A DNA stretch of 64,000 nt from Maylandia zebra (GCF_041146795.1 NC_135173.1:57154865-57218864); one strand, 5' to 3'. Counted from the first letter of the stretch, positions 25,346 through 38,946 are shown. Numbers and translations are program-made. Notes: generated by a model from the letters alone, not told the origin.

Positions 25346-28300
25346 AGGTTAAATATCCCTCCCTTCCCCCCCCCACTGGAATATCAAAACTCAATGTATA
25401 GAATTACCAGTTAAAAGGTTCACCAACTTTGCCCCAAAGTAAGATTTAAAAAAAAAAAAAAAAAAAAAAAGGACTTATTCAGTACCACGTCTCGTCCTCA
25501 TACATAGTCTATAGCTGAACCAACTAATCATGCAAATCTCTGACTAGAGCATATGCATATATGAACTTACAGTGTAGAGTTCAACATGCCCTGATGTAGT
25601 GTAGCCAGGTGTTAGAAATTTCCTGCAGTCCACCTTCTTTACTTTTTCATCACCCGAGCCCAGATCTAACAACAGAGGACAGAAATAAATGCATTGAATG
25701 ATTAAAATGAAACAACAGTAACATTCAATCTCCAAGAAAGAATAAAACACTTAATAATTTATTACAAAGGCCATCCTTTGGCCCAGCCTTGCTTATGTGT
25801 TTGTAAAAGCAGTTGAAAAATCTTACCGAGAATGCCCATGTCATATTTGCCATTCTTCTTTGCTTCCTGAATCACCGCTGCAAGCGTGTCAGAAAAGTAC
25901 TGAAACAAAGCATTCTGCTGATGGACCTCCATGCCCAAAATACGATTCAGGAACTTCCCCATGTTGTTGTAGTCTGCAACAGTAACAAGGCACGTGGTTA
26001 TTTAAAGGTTCCCAAGAAGTAAAAACAAGAGATTCTCCTTGAAATTCCCCAGTTTCTAGTCACCTTTGTCTAGTGATAGTGTGCCAGATCTGTCCTCCAC
26101 ATTTATGAGGCCAACACCTACTAATCCAATTTGAATTTCTGTAGAAAAGAGAAGAAAAAAAAAAAAAAAAAGACAATAACCATATGTGCAAGTAATTGAT
26201 TAAAAAAAAAAACAAAAAAACAGAAAGGTATACAACAAACATAGCAACATCTACAGTATGAACTACATGCGCAGCAAACACAACAAGCCTGCAGAAATGC
26301 AGGAAATAACTCCTGTCCGTGGTTAACAGTGTGTGAGTCATACCTTTGAAGAAATCCCCTTTAAAGTCCGAGGGTGGAGACACTAATGGAGTATCAAGCT
26401 TTACGATTGACTTCATCACAATTTCCAGAGCGTTTCTGCCATACTGTGGGAGAGTATGAGTGAGTCACTGCCCTAAAAACCATAAGACATCCTCTCAGAA
26501 GTGCTTGATGTTCTTACTTTGTTGTCAAAATTGAATCTGCTCAGATCCCGAGTTTCTGTTGCTCTTCTGTCACCATGAGTGAGAGCACCCTGTTACAAAG
26601 AATGAACACAAATGAAGTCCACATATGAAGAGAAAAGTCTCTACAAGACTTAAGAGAAATAAGAAATAAGCATCCTCACCAGGCTTTCTAGTCTTTTGGC
26701 AACAATGGATGCAAATCTTTGCTCTCCTGCAAGCTCCGATATGAGGAAGACATATTCTGGAGCTGTGACCTGGTTTGATCTGTGGGTTCTCCCTGTGTTT
26801 GAGAATAGAACATCAATTTTGTTACATACCTTTTTATTATTCTTTTTTTATTAACAGGGTGCAGTCTAACACAGGAGAAGGAAGCCAAAGAAAAATCATG
26901 TACTGAGAGTACAGAGGAGTAACATCTACTGACCAAACTGCTGTATAGCCCTGTCTGCGCTCCACGGCAGCTCTAGTGTCATGTGGACTCTCCGCCGCTG
27001 GTTCTTCACTCGACGGTCAGCCTGCAGGGATATACCCGAGCTTGCTGCTTCTGAAATGATGGCTATGTTCTGGTTGAAGGAACAGATGAGTGAACGTTAC
27101 ACTCCAGACACAAAAGTGCAATTAGCAGCTGTGACGTCTGTATTTATAGACACATGTCAGTCAACTACAAGCCACAGCTTTGAACCCTGTTGGTTCAATT
27201 CTACAGCAGGCCTACAGCAGTACAGTTTAACTGCATATTGAAATTGGTTATATGCTAGGAAGGTGGTGAAAGCAAACAAACCCAAAGGATTAAAACTAAA
27301 TTTTATCTATCTATCTATCTATCCACACACATACACATACACACATATACAAAAAAAAAAATTTTTACTTTACCTTCTCTCCATCCATGAACCTCTGCTT
27401 CTCAGTGAGATTGAGTATTTCCACAGGGACGTCCAGCTCAGAGCGAGATTCATAAGTGATGGTCCCATCATCGTTGCTGACCACGCGACCTTTACGGCCA
27501 GTCATCTGAAGCACAATTAAAGAATCCGCAAAGTTAAAATTCATACAGGACAATCAAACTTAAAAACTGGTGGGGTGGGTGAACAGGGGAAGTGGAAGTC
27601 CAGCCTACATACAACAATTATTTTTACCTCAGCTACATTTTCAGGTCCTCCCAAATCATCTATGAGCTCATCCAGAGTGTTGGGAGGCAGATCCTCTGCC
27701 AGATCCTCCAGTTTTTCAAGCAGCTCTTTCTTCATTTTCTGGGCAAGTTCCACTGAGTCCTGACTTGTTAGGCAGCTTTCCTGACTGTCTGACTTGACTG
27801 ATGAACAAGGAAAGACACAGTATTCATTAACCTCCAAAAAGCTCAGTCAGGGTAATATAAGTTTATCTTGCCATGCTGGAACATGCTTACCTGTGGCAGG
27901 CGTGCTGGGGGGATTAACTGAGGCAGTGAAAGTAGGCCTAGTGGAGCACAGCCCCGAGGCCAACAAGGCACTTTGAATCGAGTCTGGATCAATACTCTTT
28001 CTCCTCTTTTTCTTCTTCTTCTCCTTCCCTTTCTTTGGTTCCTTCCTGTTAAGCCATGGATCTAGAAGGAGGAAAAAAAAAAATAAAAAATACTGATTTG
28101 CTCAAATTCACTTTGAAATGCTTTAATTTACATCCAGGCTCCCCTAGTATCCTCACCATCGTCATCGTCAGACTCTTCTCTGAATGGGTTGAAATCATCA
28201 TCTTCGTCTGCTGAGCTGACTGATTTGAAGCTGTCATCACTGTCACAGTCTCTGTCCGACTCCTCTGACTGGCTCTCATCTGAACTCGTACCCGACAGAC

Positions 28301-31300
28301 CCCCATGCTTCCGGGGACGCTTTTTCTGCTGCTTTTTAACCTCTGAACCTGGAGAAGCAGAACGAAATAAGAATGATGTAAAAGCACAATTTGATTTACA
28401 CGAGCCATCTTTTTGCTGAGCTGAGTTTAAGGGGATCATTAATGTTTTTATGATTTTTTTTTTTTTTTAACCTTTCCTCTTCTTGCCCTTCTGTTCTTGT
28501 TCTACTGCTGTGTCACTGGGAGAGGGGGTCTTCTTTGCTGAGAGGTCGATACCCAGCAGGCTGTAAAGCTTCTGTCTGTCTGGAGCTGGGAAGTGCTTTT
28601 CAATCAAGGACTGTAGCACACCTCTACAACAGAAACATTTAAATCCCATTATTGTCATGATAAAGACACAAAACTATGTTCACACTGTCACAAAACTGTG
28701 ATTTTAAGTCAGTCCGTACTTTGCAGTTGAAACAAAGTCATTGAGTTCTCCCCCTCCTTCCTCCAAGGCCTCCAGTGTTCTTGCTTCACCAGTGGACTGA
28801 AGGCCAATCACCACACACTGTAAAGGTAAAAACTGGTTAGCTTATTTGTTCTCTTATTTAGGAGACAAATGATCAGAATTGCACAACTTTATATTTCAAA
28901 TCACTATTAAAGTTTGTGGCCAGGGCTTTGGTCCCTAATGTTATTCCCAATTCCAATTACACCCAACTCTATTCACTTCTCTGTTTAGCTGCCATAAAGA
29001 CATAGTGCATTTTAGTACCCCACAGCAGAGGGGAAAACAATTCAATTCCATCCCCTGGCAAAAACTGAAAACACTTAAAAAGTTGCAGTCTGGTGGGATG
29101 CACTAACAACAAGGGAAATAATCCACAGCTACATTTTATAAGCTGTGAAAGTAAAAAACTAAACGCATGATAAAAACATCCTCAGTATGTCTACGTGTAT
29201 AGCAAAACAATGTATGCTTAAGGATAAGATAATACTTTATTTATCCCAAAGATGGGAAATTCCTTTGGTACGGCTAAAACAAAACAGAATAGTAAGCAGC
29301 TCGATAAGATCCAATATGACCAAACAAATTTGTGAGTTCTGTTTGCAATAACTACCTTGTAATAATAGGTAATAATAATAATTACCTTGTAATAACTAAG
29401 AGTGTTACCAAAACGCCTTTAGCTAGTTATAAGTATTACATTTTGCTATGTCAAGGGCCTCAAGCGGATTTTTTTTTTTAGGATAAAAGTTTTCCCTGTC
29501 AACTGGTATGGTTCATCGCTTCATCACTTAACAACTGAATTGGAGATTCGGTCATGTTCTCCCATTTGGCTACTGATGGGTCCTTTAAGAGCAGGAGCTG
29601 GCTCAATCATCTATTCATTCAGGTGTCTTTCATATTGTCAATGACAATCACAGGATGCACAGCTGTGCTTTTATTGTGGAGTAAACCTACAATTGACAGT
29701 TACTGCTTCAAGTCACTATTTGTTTCAACAGATCTCAACAGCCACACAAACACAACTACCCAAATTCAGATTGTGTGGGAGTTTTAAATTCCGCTATGTG
29801 TAGCACTTTGTGGCATACACAGCAACGCATGCAAACATGCACACACTCGCACGTCAGATTAATTTGCCAAGTGTGCCCGACTTTAGCTATCACATGCAGC
29901 CTTATTTCCTTGCAGGTTAAAGTCCACGCCCCTGCAGAAACTTGCTTCAGCTGACACACCCTACATATCAAATATATTGATATATGAATTTGTTTAACCA
30001 GTTAGTGAGGGCAACAACATCACTGTTAATCACACTTCAAAAACTGTTTTACCTTTCCATTCTGAACCTCTTCTCTGGCCAGCTGAACTACTCGGTGGAC
30101 TTTGGAGGCAATGCAGAGATACTTAAAGAACCTTTGGTGGGCAGACCAAAACTGACCCCACATGGACTTCTTCATGCGTTGCTCTGCATCCATGAGGTTT
30201 GCAGCCTGCTGGAACCTTTCCCGTGCCCTCACCCACTGGAAGAAGCAGGAGACAAAGTTGAAATAAAATAGTGCAAGCACAAACGGAAGAATTAAAGTGA
30301 TGAAGAGGTAGATGCTCACCAGTCTAACAGATTTGTTGTACATATTGATATATTTCTGAGTCAGGGGAACCTCGTCGATCTTGAAAGTCACACCTGTAAA
30401 ACTCAGCTGTCTTGCAATGTACATCCCTCTCAGCTTCATGTCCATAGCTACAATCTCCATGGCACCAACACCTCTGGAATTGAGAGGAAAATGTATGCAA
30501 AAATGACGTGCATGTTATGACCTACAAGAGGCTTCTATGAAGTATGAAGCAGCCAGTGGAAAAGTAGAAAAGCTATTAGCTAGCACCCTTTTTCGAATGT
30601 TAGCTCATGTAACTTTATCCTTAATTTTTTTCCCTCCTTGTATCAAAGCAAGCACTTAGTGGAAAAAAAAAAAAACCCCCACACATACAAAATTAATCAC
30701 AGGGCTGGGCGATATGAGGAAAATCTAATATGGCGACATTTTTCGGCTATATCACGATACATGATATACAAATGTTATTTTCAACCATATAGTGCCATAG
30801 AATTCAGGACACAAAATAAAACAGCGGAAATTAAAAATGTCCTCCTTTGTGCTTATAACGTATATATTAAAAAAAAATAATGTGACAACCTCAAATTACA
30901 GAAATAACAGTGTAGACAGTGACTATAAAAACTGACCAAGAACAGTCACAGGTATCACAACCGATTTATTTAACGTTTTCTTTGGTGTGCAGGGAGACAA
31001 TGACATGCCAAGTTGAAAACAGTCTTGGTTTCCCAGTGAATGACTTTTCAGCTGGTGAAATAAATTCGTGGTGCTGCTACCTTTTTCCAGCAATAGCTTT
31101 AACACATGCTTTGCAAATGAGTGCATTTTGTCTGTGGTGGGGACCAGTTTGCAGCATAATTTGCATAGTACAGTTTTCTGGTCCGTGTCAGACTTTTCAT
31201 AAGCCCCTCATTTAGGAATATGGCCCTTGATTTGCTTTGACAGGTCCTTCTGTTTGGAGCAACCTGGTTCTGCCTCAACTTCACTCGCCATGTTGGTATT

Positions 31301-34300
31301 CTTCGTGTCTGCATCCACGTGGTGACCATCCAAACGATGAAGAAAAAAATAAAAAAATAAAATACTGCAGTAAACAATGTATTTTGCGACACCACGAAAC
31401 AAACGATAGCGTCTAATATGAAACAATAGATGTTTTACTTTCGCCATCCGATATATTTCATCATACCGCACAGCCCTCATTAATCATTTAGCAAATTTTT
31501 CAGAGAGACCCCTCATGACCTTGATTCCAATATCAGACTTCTTAATGACTTTTGGGAACTTTGTCTTTCAAGTCTATGGCTTCTTCTGCAACTTGAAAGG
31601 CTTACCTGCGCTCAACAGCTTGGATAAAGTCCCCAAATTCTCTGAAGGGTGTTTTGTGTCCCCATATGCCCAACCGGTTCATGTAGGCCATGTTTCGTGG
31701 TTCAGAGGCACCTACATAGGAATTTTTTTTGTTACAATATTTAATGTTTACAAAGATGCATAATAGTAGGATTTAAGACTGCCAATTTATTCATGGATCA
31801 AATTATGTTTGTGTTGTTAACAAACCTGTAGCACTTGCATACACAACCCGAGCCTTTGGGAGCTTGTTCTGCAGCTCCAACACTGCAAGCCCAGTTTTTG
31901 TAGGCTTGGAGGAGCCAATTGGACAAACGTTTTTGGCTTTATGACACTCATCATAGACGATCTAAAGGACACTTTGTTAAGGAAACCCCTTATATTTATC
32001 TTATTTATATCATTTTACATATAACTAATCATACTCGTGGTTACATGAAAACAAAAATGGTCTAATCAACCTTTTGTATGCATTTAAAAAAAAAGAAAAA
32101 AAGAAACACTTCTGAAAGGATACGACTCCATCAAAGTCTTCGCCACACCAGTGGAGAAGCTGCTCAAATCTGGTCTTATATTTCCCTCCTGACTGACTCT
32201 CTCCTATCAAAGAGGAGTAGGTGGCAAAGATGACACCTTTCTTCACACTTCCATTGTGCTTTGAAGAGATTTTGCCATATTTGAACTGAAAAACAGAAAA
32301 GTGTAATGTCATACGAGTGAGTAAACACTTGACATTATTGTGTACATCATAAAAGTGTTTTACCTTGTTGAGGGAATGAACCTGGATGTTCTTGGCTCCA
32401 ATGTCTCTTAAATCCCTTTCAGCGTCATACTTCAAATCATTTGAGACACTAAACCTTAAGAGAAGACAATAAAACACAAAATATTATACAGAGGACATGT
32501 TTAGGTTTTATTTTACGGTCAGTCAATCATCTGTCAACGACTGTGGCGAATATTAGAACTTACCATAGTGACCTCTTCCTGCCCAGGAGGTAATTCTCAT
32601 AGATGATCCCTGCAATCGTCCTGCCTTTCCCCACACCAGCTCCATCGCCAATCAAATAAGCCGCTCGATCACCATTTGGGAGGAATGTCTCATGTTGCTG
32701 TGGTACAGTGAGATAAGAAATTTTATTTTTCAAGATAGGGAATAGCAAAGAACACCGCAAAAACAAAAATACCTAAACAACAATCGCAGAAGAACAGAAG
32801 ATCATCACATTAAATATTATACGCCGTTTTCAAATAGCAAGTTTTGGTGAAACAACAACAGAAGAGTTAAAGTGGAACAACCAACCAGAGATGCATTTTT
32901 TAAGTCTTATTTTTTTTTATTATGAATAAAAGAAAGAAAGTTACTGTATAGTCAGTCAGTTTCCAGTGATTACCTGAGCTGCATATGTAATAGCTTCCAG
33001 CTGCAACGCAGAGAGGCAGCCCCTATCAATGACTTCCTCTGGGATGGTCAGTCTGTACCACACATCAGGAGGGCTCACACTGGACAGAGAACTGGTCTCT
33101 ACAACAGGATCTGGGTGCCTCAGGCCAACCTTTACTGCAGTGACAAAACCAAGTGGTCAGAGGAAGAAGGAAGCAGCAGCAGCAGCAGGCGGCTGCTTCT
33201 TGTTTGATTTGATGGAGCAGTATTGATTAAGGGTGATGCTGACACTGCTGTTACTCCACAGTCTAGTTCATTGGCCTTGAGCTCCTTGCTTTGTGACAAA
33301 ATGCCTCATTATTGATGAAACTCTGATTCTTTGATTTAAAACAGTAGTACTTACATTTCTGTGGCATGTACTCTGCATAAGTCTCAGCATGACCCAGCTC
33401 ATCCTCCTCTTCCTCCTCAGGCTCATCCTCTTCCTTCACCACTGGAGGTTTCTGTATAGAGTCATGTGTAAGCAATATTCTGCTTTTAAAATTGTACGCC
33501 AAGGCCAAGCAAGACCAAAAAGAACTATTTAGAATCACTTATATCTACTCTATAAAGAAAAATTAAAAACATGAAAAAACCATAACTGTCCACCTTTAAT
33601 ATTATAACACTTACCAGAGAATGTGGAAAAGTTTGTAGTTTAATGTCATCATGAATCCAGATCCTGGCAGCATCTTTACCCAAAACTTCTCTCTTGATTC
33701 CATTGTTCAAGTCACCTAAAACACCAACACGCCATTAAACTGTTACTGATATGGTCAATGCCCCATGGATGACTTGTCATTTTTGAGGCAATGCTTAAGA
33801 ATCAGAAAGATGTCTCTGCTAAACTATAATAGTTAGCACAACAAATAAACAGCATATTGTTAGCATATTGTTTTATTTTCCAGGTAAACATCTCTGTCTC
33901 ATGAGATGCAAAAAGAAAATGTTCAGCTCTGGATGAGCTCAGCCAGGATTTAAACCAGTTACAACCGCTTCAACCAACTACAACTTTAAAGATCATTTTA
34001 GCTCTCTGGGATTGAGGTGAGCTTAATGATTCTTATCAACAGAATGATTAAAACGTCACAGCTGTGGCATGGAGTTGGAAAATTAAACTTAAGACTTAAT
34101 ACAGACTCATGATAAACCCATCCGAAATATGAATGATGAATGAAAACTAGATCAAAACCCCATCACCACTTACCTATGTTTATTAATACTTTTCAATAGT
34201 ATAACAATAGCAAAAATAATAGGTCAGAAAACTACCGGCAGACTGAATGTTAATCAGCAAAAACTTCAAATATAAAGTTCTTATATTTATATGAACACAT

Positions 34301-36177
34301 GTATTCAAATATAATATCAGTTTTCAACTTCTTAAATGCAGAATGTGTTTTTCTCATATTTTAGTCATTTCAATTCATAGACTAAAACTTTTAACTATGA
34401 CGTAAACTCAGGCTCTAAAGTTATTATTTGCCCCTCCCCCTTTCCTATGTTTTATTAACCTACCAATAAAGTGATGACAATGCTGGTAAATAATGTTAAC
34501 AGCAGCCCTACTAGGAGTCATTTAGGATAATATAAAAAAGTCATTAGGTAGGTAAATCCGCTTCCTCCCACAGTCCAAAGACATGCTTACTGTTGGAAAT
34601 CCCTATCTAAATATACTGGAAGAGAAACATATATTCAATTTCAGTGGTCAGGGGACATCAAAATGCATGCATAGATTTCCTAGTCAAACTAAGTTTAAAA
34701 AAAAAATAAATTGTTTTTTTACTTCTTTTTTTTTTTTTAAAGCAGCATTTCTACAACACAACAGCTTTAACTCAACTAAGAAACTCCAGACTGGCAACAC
34801 AACGAGCATCTCTGGTTCCTCCCACCAGAGCACTGAAAAAAAGCCATGCTAATTCGTGTTATTGATAAATTAGGCCAACCATAAAATTGACTTTTTCCCC
34901 ATTGCATTAATAATGACAATGAAAAGACATGCTTGCCACCACACACTTTTAACTGTCATAATCCTCTAATGTACGCACACGTCAGCAGAACAACATGACT
35001 GTCTAATGTGTTAGTCTTTTTGGCTGTTCGCATGGAAACAGGAATGGGACGATTCTATTTCTATTCAGGACCATTTGGGTACCATGTCTTTCTCTGATAA
35101 TGCCTTTGATATAAGTTACTTATGAACAAGTGCTTAATAAGTTTTTGCTACAACCACATTCAGTAACACTGTAAGAAATAGACCATTACCATCTATGACA
35201 TGATTTGAAGAACCTGAAATGATTTATTTATGCGGCCTGCTGTGTTAAGTATTAGTCGAAATGTTTACAATACATATTTACAAGAACACATGATAACTCA
35301 CCTGGGCCTGTGGCCGTTGCTACTGGTGGAGCAATATCAGGTGGAGGCTTGAGCTTCATGAGCTCTATCAGACTGTTGCCCTTTAGACCAGTGCTCTTCA
35401 CACTGTTGGGCCGAAGGAGGTCTTTCAACTGAATCTGCTGAGATTAGAATGATTACCATAACCAAGTAAAATGCTTTTCCACTGACTAAACTATTTACCC
35501 ACTGAAAATATGAGCTGCATAAACTCACCTGATCTCTGTTAGAAGGCACTACTGTGGATGCTGAAGGGGGAATACTTGTGGAAGAGGGGGCTAGTGAACT
35601 TCGCAGGGTTGAATTCGCCACATGAACCACCTTGGTGACAGTTATGGTATGCTTGACAGGGTTAATAGCAGGCTGTTTGGTCACAACAGCTCCCAGTGGA
35701 GGCAACTGATTCAGCTGATTTAAGACAAACGTGGTGGTTGATGGCTGAGGTTTGTGCTGGTAAAAAAATAAAGATAGTACATTTGAATTCACACCGCAAA
35801 ACATAAACTGCAAAATACCAGAGTTAACTAAAACAAGAGGAACATATTGTTCTGTAATCTCACCCTGATGGTAACAATGGGGACTGCAGCAGGATGTTCA
35901 GGTCGAACAACTTCTACTGACTCTGTCCCCACACCAACACCAACATCCAGGGCACTGATGGAGATAGACTGTAGGAAAGCAAATGATAACATTAACATAT
36001 ATACAGATGTATAAACAGTAATTTCTCCATAAGAACAAAAACTAAGGATCATCTTACTTGCTGGGTTGTAGAGGGCTGTGCAACATCCTGAGAATCAACA
36101 TCAAATAAGCCAATATCATTTGGGCAAATTCCACTCTCACTGAGAGCGGCGAGAAGTAAATCCTGTCCGGGATCCAT
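23755..36177 (-). CDS. sbno1: Protein strawberry notch homolog 1
   Basis: Large nuclear helicase-like protein linked to Notch signalling and transcriptional control. All 32 coding exons join in phase to 1400 codons plus stop (human 1393): 36177-36058, 35968-35864, 35756-35529, 35434-35302, 33715-33615, 33451-33355, 33134-32974, 32697-32564, 32454-32364, 32285-32124, 31961-31826, 31711-31606, 30473-30320, 30235-30053, 28817-28720, 28623-28472, 28348-28157, 28061-27891, 27797-27628, 27505-27374, 27069-26934, 26792-26680, 26589-26518, 26443-26344, 26138-26064, 25973-25827, 25665-25571, 25157-25071, 24844-24707, 24616-24540, 24304-24111, 23897-23755. Motifs: Walker [13 protein letters not shown] (exon 8), DECH box in [11 protein letters not shown] (exon 11), the acidic/basic linker (exons 16-18), motif [14 protein letters not shown] (exons 21-22), and the conserved C-terminal domain with [12 protein letters not shown]. 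The ATG ([16 protein letters not shown]) follows its acceptor immediately, so the leader is in an upstream exon. Confidence 0.97.
25289..25345 (+). repeat. (CA)n - A34 - G8 compound simple repeat
   Basis: A short CA run leads into 34 A residues (25304-25337) and eight G (25338-25345) in an SBNO1 intron. Confidence 0.85.
27304..27323. repeat. (TATC)n microsatellite
   Basis: Five TATC units followed by a CA/TA-rich stretch in an SBNO1 intron. Confidence 0.85.
29219..29275 (+). repeat. Short dispersed-repeat fragment
   Basis: ATACTTTATTTATCCCAAAG followed by GGGAAATTCCTTTGGT resembles a motif found in many fish repeats (TTTATTGATCCC..GGGAAATT). It lies in an SBNO1 intron; family and bounds are uncertain. 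Confidence 0.35.
30700..31478 (-). mobile_element. Nonautonomous hAT element with BED zinc-finger remnant
   Basis: Ends are inverted (CAGGGCTGGGCGATATGA at left; GAGGGCTGTGCGGTATGA read inward from the right). They are flanked by a perfect 8-bp target duplication ATTAATCA (30692-30699 and 31479-31486), the length used by hAT. The minus strand inside carries LCKLCCK..VPTTDK and [13 protein letters not shown], the C2H2-like pattern of a BED finger at the N-terminus of hAT transposases. The catalytic part is absent. It sits in the SBNO1 intron between exons 31711-31606 and 30473-30320. Confidence 0.85.
31962..32123 (-). other. sbno1: U12-type intron of SBNO1
   Basis: The intron between exons 32285-32124 and 31961-31826 begins GTATCCTTTC and carries TTTCCTTAACA about 14 bases before its terminal AG. 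These are close matches to the minor-spliceosome 5' site (RTATCCTTT) and branch site (TTCCTTAAC). It is phase 0 and splits the helicase core just before the DECH exon. No other intron checked here has both signals. Confidence 0.8.
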
Positions 36178-38298
36178 CTGCAAGACAAACGTTAATATAA
36201 CCTTATGGAAACATCTTCCATTTAGAGTGTTGATTATCTACAGGTCCAATAATGATGGTATGATGGAAATCACACTCAGAAGTTAACACGGAGTGGATAG
36301 AACATCAGCAGCCATTTTGTTAATTGTGTTATAATGAACCAAAGGGGAAATCAACAAAAAAATGTTTCCAGCCTCTCAAGTGCGAACATTCCCAGCCTAA
36401 TACGAATCCCTCTAAAAACAAGTAATCCGAAGACCTTTTTGTCATGTGTTAGGTACGTGTCATCTGCATTTTTTACAGTGTGTAATCAGCCAATACAAAC
36501 AAAGACTAATTGTTAGTATAACTTGTCTTCATCCGCAGCCCTAAAAATTCTCCAACACAGAGAGACACCCTTCCCTGGGATGCAAAAGAAACTATTCACT
36601 CTGTGCAACCATGAAACTCAACTGTGAATTTAAAAGTGAATGCTATTTTCAGCCAAATGAAAACTTTCCACGTCAAGCAACATGTGTAGCCTCATAAGGT
36701 TACATCTTTTACCCATTTAAAGCTCATTTTAGTCTCTAGTTCAGATTCAGATGAATTAGAAAAACTGAGCTCTGCTTAAACAAATACAATCAAACGTTGC
36801 CATCAAAAGCAGACCAGTAATAATCAATCCTCATTCTTACATGTCATTTACAGTAACCAGACATAGACATACAATGGGGACAGCTTACAAAGGAAACCCA
36901 AAAGAGTAATGTAAACCACAAATATCAAGACCCACATGTAAAGCACACGTGGGGTACAAAACAATCAGTGTAAAACAAAATTCAAAGCTACGCTTTCCAA
37001 TGAAAAATAAATATTTCACACTCAGCATGAAACAACAAACTTTTGATGCTAAACTTAAATCCGCAAATACTGTTTCAATCAAATATAAGCTGTTTGGATG
37101 TTTAAACTCTCCTCAACTCTTGCAGGATCGAAACAAGCAAATTAATGATGAACAATTCTTGTAAACTCTGACTCGATATACTTTAATTCAGTCGTTGGTA
37201 GGATTAACAACACGAGAATTAAAGCTAGTCGAGTACTATAGCAACTTCTACACACCCGTGTGATACAAAGACTTGTTCCAAAGTGACCCAAAACAAGACA
37301 CGTGTTTGCAATGCCCTCTTATAACTTCCTGCTCTCATCAGAGGTTCTCCTTCCTCGTTAGCTCGGGTGGTTCATAGCCTTATTATTTATGCAGACAATA
37401 ATATCGTATATGCTAAAATATTATATAAGCTCAAAGAATACATATATAAGATAAACACCAGTCTGCAACAGCCACTGCGTGGTTTTTCAGAATGTTGTAC
37501 AAGCTAAACTGGCCTGCTTAGATCAGGGTGACACAGCTAAGCTACGCTAGCTTGCTCACTAACCGAAAGCTAAGCTGCTGAAACTGAAAACCAGTTTCAT
37601 ATTCAGTATTTCAGTGACAAGTCAGAAAGGTGAAATACTCTCAAACTGACAGAGGCTAACCTAATGCCAAGTTCAACCACGTACAAAATTCAGAAAGAAA
37701 GCTTACAGCCGTTATGGCTCAATGTTATTAATGGTAACCACAGATACTTGCTTACGTCCATATGTCAGTCCATTTATCCTACTGTAGATTCTCGCTCCTG
37801 GAAATGTTTGTTTTCTCCAGGTTTACTTTATCTCTCACTGGTCTAACTATCACGGATACTTTGATTCCACTACACCGTATTAGAGACCTCTAGCTAGCTT
37901 GTTACGTCGGCGCTCCTTGAAGTTGATAACGAGTTGCTGATAAATGACGTTAGCAAGTTTTTTCAGCACTAAGTGAGTTTTAAAAAAAATACCAACTTCG
38001 ACTATTTCCAGCAGGCTACCCCTCCTACTCTCCTGCACCACAGCTAACGAAAAAAAATAAACATGCTATCGACCCCTCACATTGTTTTGATACTCACTGT
38101 ACTCTCCCCCACTGTGTCGCGGCTTTTGCTAGCTAACATTAGCAACAAGGAGCGTTCAGACCAGCTACCCGCTATCTTCAAATCGAGAACTTGGAATTTA
38201 TTCTTCAACAATCAGCGCAACACCGTAATTTTTACATTTTCCTCGCGAAGAAGTTGAGCTAGCGTTAAAACGAAGCGTTCCCACGCCGATATGCTCAC

Positions 38299-38640
38299 CT
38301 GGTGGTTGAACGGCCGCTGCGGCTCGCGATCGGCAGCGCTCAGCAGTTCGGGGCTTGTTGTCCTATCCGCTCCGTCGCGCTCACGCCATCTTTTTATCAA
38401 ACGCTCCGCCGCATGCTGGTCACGTGACGTGTAGGCCTACAGCGTCCGTTTTCGAAGTCAAACTCTTCGGGCAGCGCCGACAAAAACGAGTCTCTGAGCA
38501 GCCGCGCGGCATCCCCCGATGACAGTAAACTGATAAAAGCGTGAAAATCAACATTTCTTCAACGTTTCCGCAAACGATAAACATAGCAGAGTCATCGAGC
38601 TAATACCACATCACGTGACCCGACCAGGTCTGGATAGGAA
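38299..38640 (-). promoter_or_regulatory. sbno1: SBNO1 noncoding exon 1 and promoter
   Basis: A donor CACCAG|GTGAGC ends a leader exon at 38299; it would splice to the acceptor directly before the ATG at 36177. The GC-rich DNA upstream contains AAGATGGCG (minus, 38392-38384), a YY1-like motif, and two CACGTG E-boxes: a perfect palindrome GTCACGTGAC (38419-38428) and TCACGTGACC (38611-38620). The ATG in the YY1-like motif opens ATG-GCG-TGA, a two-codon uORF if it is transcribed. The start site is inferred to be near 38,400. Confidence 0.6.
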
Positions 38641-38896
38641 GTGACGATGAAAATTGTTTCTTCTTCGTCTTCTTGTTCCTTTCACACCTCTTCTTGGTTC
38701 TCTTTTATTAAACAGAAATATGCGCATGCCTCAAATATAGAGGCAAAGTATCGATATCGTTCGTTTTTTAAAAAAATATTTTCATCGTTTTTTCATTGTT
38801 CTATTTTTTTATTTTACTATGAAATAAGATGTGAACCCAGTGGGTAAAATTTGGAACGACGGGATATTTCAAAAGGATATGACTGTTATGAATATC

Positions 38897-38946
38897 TTCC
38901 AGCACCCCTCGACCCTGAATCGTATAAGTGGGAGTGAATAGATGGA
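38897..38946 (+). mobile_element. Scrap of L2-like 3' tail
   Basis: CTTCCAGCACCCCTCGACCC then AAGTGGGAGTGAATAGATGG matches the last 50 bases of the tail at 14579-14788. Upstream of the SBNO1 promoter. Confidence 0.55.
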
